A stretch of 9,102 nucleotides of DNA from assembly GCA_002509485.1 (NCBI GenBank), contig DAWO01000152.1:1-9102 (forward strand), given 5' to 3'. This document shows, one piece after another, positions 6,571 through 9,102 of the stretch. The notes under the pieces are model-generated. The model was not told where the DNA came from. It made no database searches and saw nothing but the letters and a program-made list of their open reading frames with translations. The number at the start of each line of letters is the position of its first letter. The stretch's first letter is position 1. A program made the position numbers and the translations under genes. This DNA comes from Methanolinea sp. UBA477. GTDB taxonomy: Archaea; Halobacteriota; Methanomicrobia; Methanomicrobiales; Methanospirillaceae.

Positions 6571-6735
6571 ATGATTAAGAGTGAACAAGACCCCGGGGAA
6601 GAGGACAGGGTAATGATGTGCTGGCTTCCTATATCCGACCTGCAGGGGGAGTCCGATTTATTTGAGATGGTATTTAACGGATTGGAAAAGCCGAAAGAAT
6701 TACCCGGTAAACGGATTCACGGAGATTTCAAATGA
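6571..6735 (+). CDS. Small acidic protein coupled to a P-II gene, unrecognised
   Basis: I do not recognise this 54-residue protein. It starts at ATG 6571, just downstream of a TATA box, and its TGA overlaps the ATG of the P-II gene as ATGA, which implies translational coupling and argues strongly that it is translated. An alternative start at 6613, preceded by GAGGACAGG, would give a 40-residue protein beginning MMCWLPISDLQG. The first 15 residues are highly charged (Glu, Asp, Lys). The middle is hydrophobic-amphipathic (CWLPISDLQGESDLFEMVF), and the end is basic with Lys-Pro and Lys-Arg. It has no membrane segment or metal-binding motif. Its place in an apparently NrpR-controlled unit with a P-II protein suggests a role in nitrogen regulation, perhaps as a P-II or glutamine synthetase partner. 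Small proteins binding GlnA and GlnK/AmtB are known in Methanosarcina mazei, but I claim no homology. Confidence 0.66.
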   Translation: MIKSEQDPGEEDRVMMCWLPISDLQGESDLFEMVFNGLEKPKELPGKRIHGDFK

Positions 6736-7061
6736 AGATCATCTTCGCTATCGTGCGTGAAGAGAGACTTGCGTTTGTCCAGAGATCCCTCGCAGATGTG
6801 GGCGTTTATGGTATGACTGTGAAGCATGTGATGGGCAGGGGCGAGCAAAAGGGCCTTGATATCCAGTTCAGGGGGGACATTCTAGCGGTCGATCTCCTCC
6901 CCAAGGTAAGTCTCGAGATCGTGCTCGGGGACGACATGGAGAACCGTGTGGTATCTGCAATCCAGGAAGGTGGCAGAACTGGTAAAATTGGTGACGGAAG
7001 AATATTTGTCCTTCCCATCGAACAATCTGTCAGAGTCAGGACAGGTGAAGTGGAGGTCTGA
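6732..7061 (+). CDS. P-II nitrogen regulatory protein (GlnB/GlnK family), first copy
   Basis: This 109-residue trimeric signal protein would bind ATP/ADP and 2-oxoglutarate and regulate nitrogen targets. GMTV (27-30), the T-loop start GRGEQKG (35-41), LPK (56-58), the B-loop TGKIGDGRIFVLP (83-95) and RVRTGE (101-106) align without gaps to E. coli GlnB. In the T-loop, position 46 is Phe (usually Tyr) and position 51 is Leu rather than the uridylylated Tyr51. A GlnD-type switch is therefore excluded, and the T-loop binding face differs from the second copy. The ATG at 6732 has GGAG 7 bases upstream and overlaps the stop of the small ORF. It is not next to amtB, so its main target may be something other than the ammonium channel, such as GlnA or NrpR. 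The gene is intact and under the presumed NrpR-type promoter upstream. Confidence 0.93.
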   Translation: MKIIFAIVREERLAFVQRSLADVGVYGMTVKHVMGRGEQKGLDIQFRGDILAVDLLPKVSLEIVLGDDMENRVVSAIQEGGRTGKIGDGRIFVLPIEQSVRVRTGEVEV

Positions 7062-7104
7062 CATGTAAAAGCTTTTCGGCCTCCCAAAAAAACATTCTCT
7101 CCGG

Positions 7105-7120
7105 ACGCACTTTTTGTATA
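7105..7120 (+). terminator. Possible terminator after the first P-II gene
   Basis: A T5 run (7111-7115) lies about 50 bases after the P-II stop codon and before the amtB promoter. No hairpin is evident. The rest of 7062-7250 shows no coding signal on either strand that I would support. Confidence 0.3.
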
Positions 7121-7256
7121 TTCAGAGGCTGGCCAGGGATCCAGAACTTGGTCATCCTTATCCGGTTGTTTTGAAATTGCATCTTCCCATGAATTGATCT
7201 TTTCCCATCTGGTCTGGGCCATCTGTATGTTTCAAATTTCATGTTAAACGAAAACA

Positions 7257-7265
7257 TTATATATA
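7257..7265 (+). promoter_or_regulatory. TATA box of amtB-glnK
   Basis: TTATATATA predicts a start near 7286, giving amtB a leader of roughly 60 bases. This differs from the apparently leaderless units upstream, and fits with amtB having a ribosome binding site. Confidence 0.6.
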
Positions 7266-7268
7266 GGT

Positions 7269-7282
7269 GGAACAAAATTTCC
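7269..7282. promoter_or_regulatory. Perfect NrpR-consensus operator before amtB
   Basis: GGAA-CAAAAT-TTCC matches GGAA-N6-TTCC at all eight fixed positions. It begins 3 bases after the TATA box and lies just upstream of the predicted start, a standard repressor position. By simple base-frequency reckoning an exact match would occur by chance about 0.14 times in a window this size. The regulator gene itself is not in the window. Confidence 0.65.
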
Positions 7283-7349
7283 TACTGCACACACGAAAAC
7301 TGATCATGAATGGAGAAAAGAACAAATCAATCGGAGAATTGGTGGAAAG

Positions 7350-8546
7350 ATGGTACTTGATACGGGAACAACTTCCTGGCTTCTGATATCGACCGCACTG
7401 GTCATGCTGATGACGCCCGGGATCGGGTTTTTCTATGGAGGGCTTGTCCGGAGGAAAAATTTCATCTCGATGGTCGCACTCGCCTTCATAGTTTTTGCAC
7501 TGGTAAGCATACAATGGGTCCTGTTTGGGTATTCACTCTCATTCGGACCGGATGTCGGAGGGTTCATAGGCAACCTGGACTATATCGGCCTCACGGGGAT
7601 ACCTACTGAAGCGGGAGAAGCCGGATATCCACCGCTGCTCTTCGTCGCGTTCCAGATGGTCTTTGCAGCCATAGCGATGGCCATAGTGACATCAGGGTTT
7701 GCTGAGAGGGTAAAACTCTCATCATTCATCATATTTGCACTCCTATGGACAACCCTGGTATACGATCCACTTGCTCACTGGGCCTGGGGTGGCGGCTGGG
7801 CCGGGGCCTATGGATCCCTTGACTTTGCGGGGGGTACCGTCGTCCATATCAGTTCCGGTTTTGCGGCACTTGCAGTGGCCCTCGTAATCGGAAAAAGGGC
7901 AGGGTTTGGCGAATACAGCATGGAACCCCATAATATTCCCATGACCCTGCTTGGAGCCGCCCTCCTCTGGTTCGGCTGGTTCGGCTTCAATGCCGGGAGT
8001 GCCCTTGCGGCCGATTCGCTGGCGGTGAATGCATTTCTCGTCACGAACACGTCTGCGGCGGCAGGAGCTCTCTCGTGGCTCTGCGTGAGCTGGCTGCGTG
8101 GGAAACCGAGTTCGCTTGGAATGATCTCGGGAGCCGTCGCAGGCCTTGTGGCAATCACACCGGCTGCAGGCTATGTGGGGGTCATTCCTGCGATGGTGAT
8201 CGGGGCAATCGCCGGTATACTCTGTTACGGTGCTATGCTCTGGCGCCTTTCGCGAAAGATGGATGAGAGCCTCGACGCGTGGGCGGTACACGGCGTGGGC
8301 GGATTATGGGGGGCTATTGCCACCGGCATATTTGCGGCTATGGCTGTTGGGGGCTTTTCCGGACTGATCGAAGGAAACGTCAGCCAGTTCATTGCAAATG
8401 CGGCAGGAGCTCTTGCAGCCCTCGTGTACGCGTTTGTCGTGACACTGGTACTGGCAAAACTTGTTGACATGACGCTTGGGCTTCGTGTCAGTGAGCAGGA
8501 GGAGTATGTCGGCCTTGATCTCTCACAGCACGGAGAACGTGTGTGA
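7350..8546 (+). CDS. amtB: Ammonium transporter AmtB
   Basis: This 398-residue Amt/MEP/Rh-family channel conducts ammonium across the cytoplasmic membrane as a trimer, with the usual 11-helix hydrophobic pattern. Key residues align with mature E. coli AmtB: the Phe gate F101/F105 and F213, W146 and S217 of the outer binding site, D158, and the twin histidines H166 (DFAGGTVVH) and H314 (DAWAVHGVGG). The C-terminal tail GLRVSEQEE...GLDLSQHGE matches the conserved cytoplasmic tail that contacts GlnK. The N-terminus goes directly into the first helix with no separate signal peptide, unlike E. coli. The ATG at 7350 has GGTGG just upstream; no in-frame ATG precedes it. It is transcribed with the following glnK, 13 bases away, from a promoter with a perfect NrpR-type operator, so induction under nitrogen limitation is expected. 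Confidence 0.97.
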   Translation: MVLDTGTTSWLLISTALVMLMTPGIGFFYGGLVRRKNFISMVALAFIVFALVSIQWVLFGYSLSFGPDVGGFIGNLDYIGLTGIPTEAGEAGYPPLLFVAFQMVFAAIAMAIVTSGFAERVKLSSFIIFALLWTTLVYDPLAHWAWGGGWAGAYGSLDFAGGTVVHISSGFAALAVALVIGKRAGFGEYSMEPHNIPMTLLGAALLWFGWFGFNAGSALAADSLAVNAFLVTNTSAAAGALSWLCVSWLRGKPSSLGMISGAVAGLVAITPAAGYVGVIPAMVIGAIAGILCYGAMLWRLSRKMDESLDAWAVHGVGGLWGAIATGIFAAMAVGGFSGLIEGNVSQFIANAAGALAALVYAFVVTLVLAKLVDMTLGLRVSEQEEYVGLDLSQHGERV

Positions 8547-8559
8547 CGGAGGGCCACAC

Positions 8560-8889
8560 ATGAAGATGGTGAAAGCGATAATCAGGCCCGAAAGGTTTGA
8601 ATTTGTCAAGAAAGCCCTCGAGAAGGAGGGAATCTATGGGATGACCATATCGGAGGTCATGGGAAGGGGGGACCAGAAGGGAATCTCCCTCCAGTACCGG
8701 GGTGGTGCGATGACCGTCGACCTCATCCCAAAGATAGAGATAGATATCGTCGTCGGTGATACCGATGCCGGGCTGGTCATCCAGAAAATTCGTGATGCAG
8801 CATATACCGGAAAAATCGGCGACGGAAGAATCTTTCTCCTCCCTGTGGAGCGGTCCATAAAAGTCCGTACAGGCGAGGAGACCCCCTGA
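8560..8889 (+). CDS. glnK: P-II nitrogen regulatory protein GlnK, AmtB partner
   Basis: This 109-residue P-II protein is the expected gate of the neighbouring channel: when 2-oxoglutarate is low its T-loop plugs the AmtB exit. GMTI (27-30), GRGDQKG (35-41), QYRGG (45-49), LIPK (55-58), TGKIGDGRIFLLP (83-95) and the RTGE tail align without gaps to E. coli GlnK/GlnB. Tyr46 and Arg47 of the T-loop are kept; Arg47 is the residue inserted into the AmtB pore in the E. coli complex. Position 51 is Met, so there is no uridylylation site. The start at 8560 is favoured over an ATG at 8566 because GGAGG lies 7 bases upstream and the length then matches the family. Some upstream in-frame ATGs lie inside amtB and lack this signal. 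It differs from the first copy mostly in the T-loop and in the 60-80 region. Confidence 0.95.
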   Translation: MKMVKAIIRPERFEFVKKALEKEGIYGMTISEVMGRGDQKGISLQYRGGAMTVDLIPKIEIDIVVGDTDAGLVIQKIRDAAYTGKIGDGRIFLLPVERSIKVRTGEETP

Positions 8890-9102
8890 TCTCATCTATT
8901 CTCTCTTTTTCGTTTCCCAAAAACCTTCATCATCGCCAATTTTTGCCTCGCTATCATCCTGCGTGAGAGATCGAAAGCGGAAATATTCTCTTCACAAAAT
9001 ATCCCCTTTCTCTCCCTCCGCGTGGCATCCTGTTCAGGCAGCGGAGTGTATCGTTGGATGCGGCTGGATGGAATAAGGCAGGGAATGTAAAAAGTCCTCG
9101 GT
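8890..9102. other. Downstream region with a T-rich terminator-like tract
   Basis: A pyrimidine-rich stretch with a T5 run (8906-8910) directly follows glnK and probably ends the amtB-glnK transcript. The rest shows no supported gene. A minus-strand frame stays open from the window edge to a TGA at 8894-8892 (about 69 codons), but no motif or start supports it. Confidence 0.4.

Noticed and set aside
8892..9102. Minus-strand frame open from the window edge, about 69 codons, possibly the end of a gene outside
   Set aside because: A second minus frame is also open for about 49 codons here, suggesting chance. The translation is unrecognised and the probable glnK terminator tract lies inside it. 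Sequence to the right would decide.
1..9102. Search for CRISPR repeats, insertion-sequence ends, tRNA and rRNA
   Set aside because: I saw no regularly spaced repeats, no terminal inverted repeats around a transposase, and no tRNA- or rRNA-like sequence by reading; a computational scan was not possible.

Overview
The window looks like part of a methanogenic euryarchaeon's chromosome, plausibly a Methanomicrobiales-type organism (the order is a guess). It carries a coenzyme F420-family flavoprotein, an archaeal-type glutamate synthase split over separate genes, TATA-box promoters with short or absent leaders, and GGAA-N6-TTCC-like elements resembling the operator of the methanogen nitrogen repressor NrpR. 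No mobile element, CRISPR array, tRNA or rRNA is visible.

Layout. At 5-154 (minus) a 49-residue single-span membrane protein ends near the window edge. Positions 155-743 hold no convincing gene. Positions 744-5077 (minus) form a tight four-gene operon read right to left: class II glutamine amidotransferase subunit, ferredoxin/FMN synthase subunit, GXGXG beta-helix subunit, and an FrhB-type F420-binding flavoprotein. Divergent from it are glnA (5170-6507), then a small coupled ORF plus a first P-II gene (6571-7061), then amtB and a second glnK (7350-8889). Positions 8890-9102 show only a T-rich terminator-like tract and an unconvincing open frame.

How the genes work together. AmtB conducts ammonium, gated by the GlnK encoded 13 bases downstream. 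GlnA makes glutamine. The split glutamate synthase turns glutamine plus 2-oxoglutarate into two glutamates. No NAD(P)H-type GltD subunit is present. The FrhB-like protein is the natural candidate electron-input module, suggesting an F420H2-driven glutamate synthase. The two P-II proteins would sense 2-oxoglutarate and ATP/ADP, and neither has the Tyr51 uridylylation site.

Most notable: (1) the predicted F420-linked glutamate synthase; (2) a shared AT-rich promoter between the synthase operon and glnA, flanked on each side at exactly 6 bp by near-identical 14-bp NrpR-like boxes, with a perfect box in front of amtB and two overlapping near-matches in front of the small ORF; (3) a 54-residue (or 40-residue) unrecognised protein translationally coupled to a P-II gene; and (4) a 49-residue tail-anchored-like membrane protein with a strong ribosome binding site.
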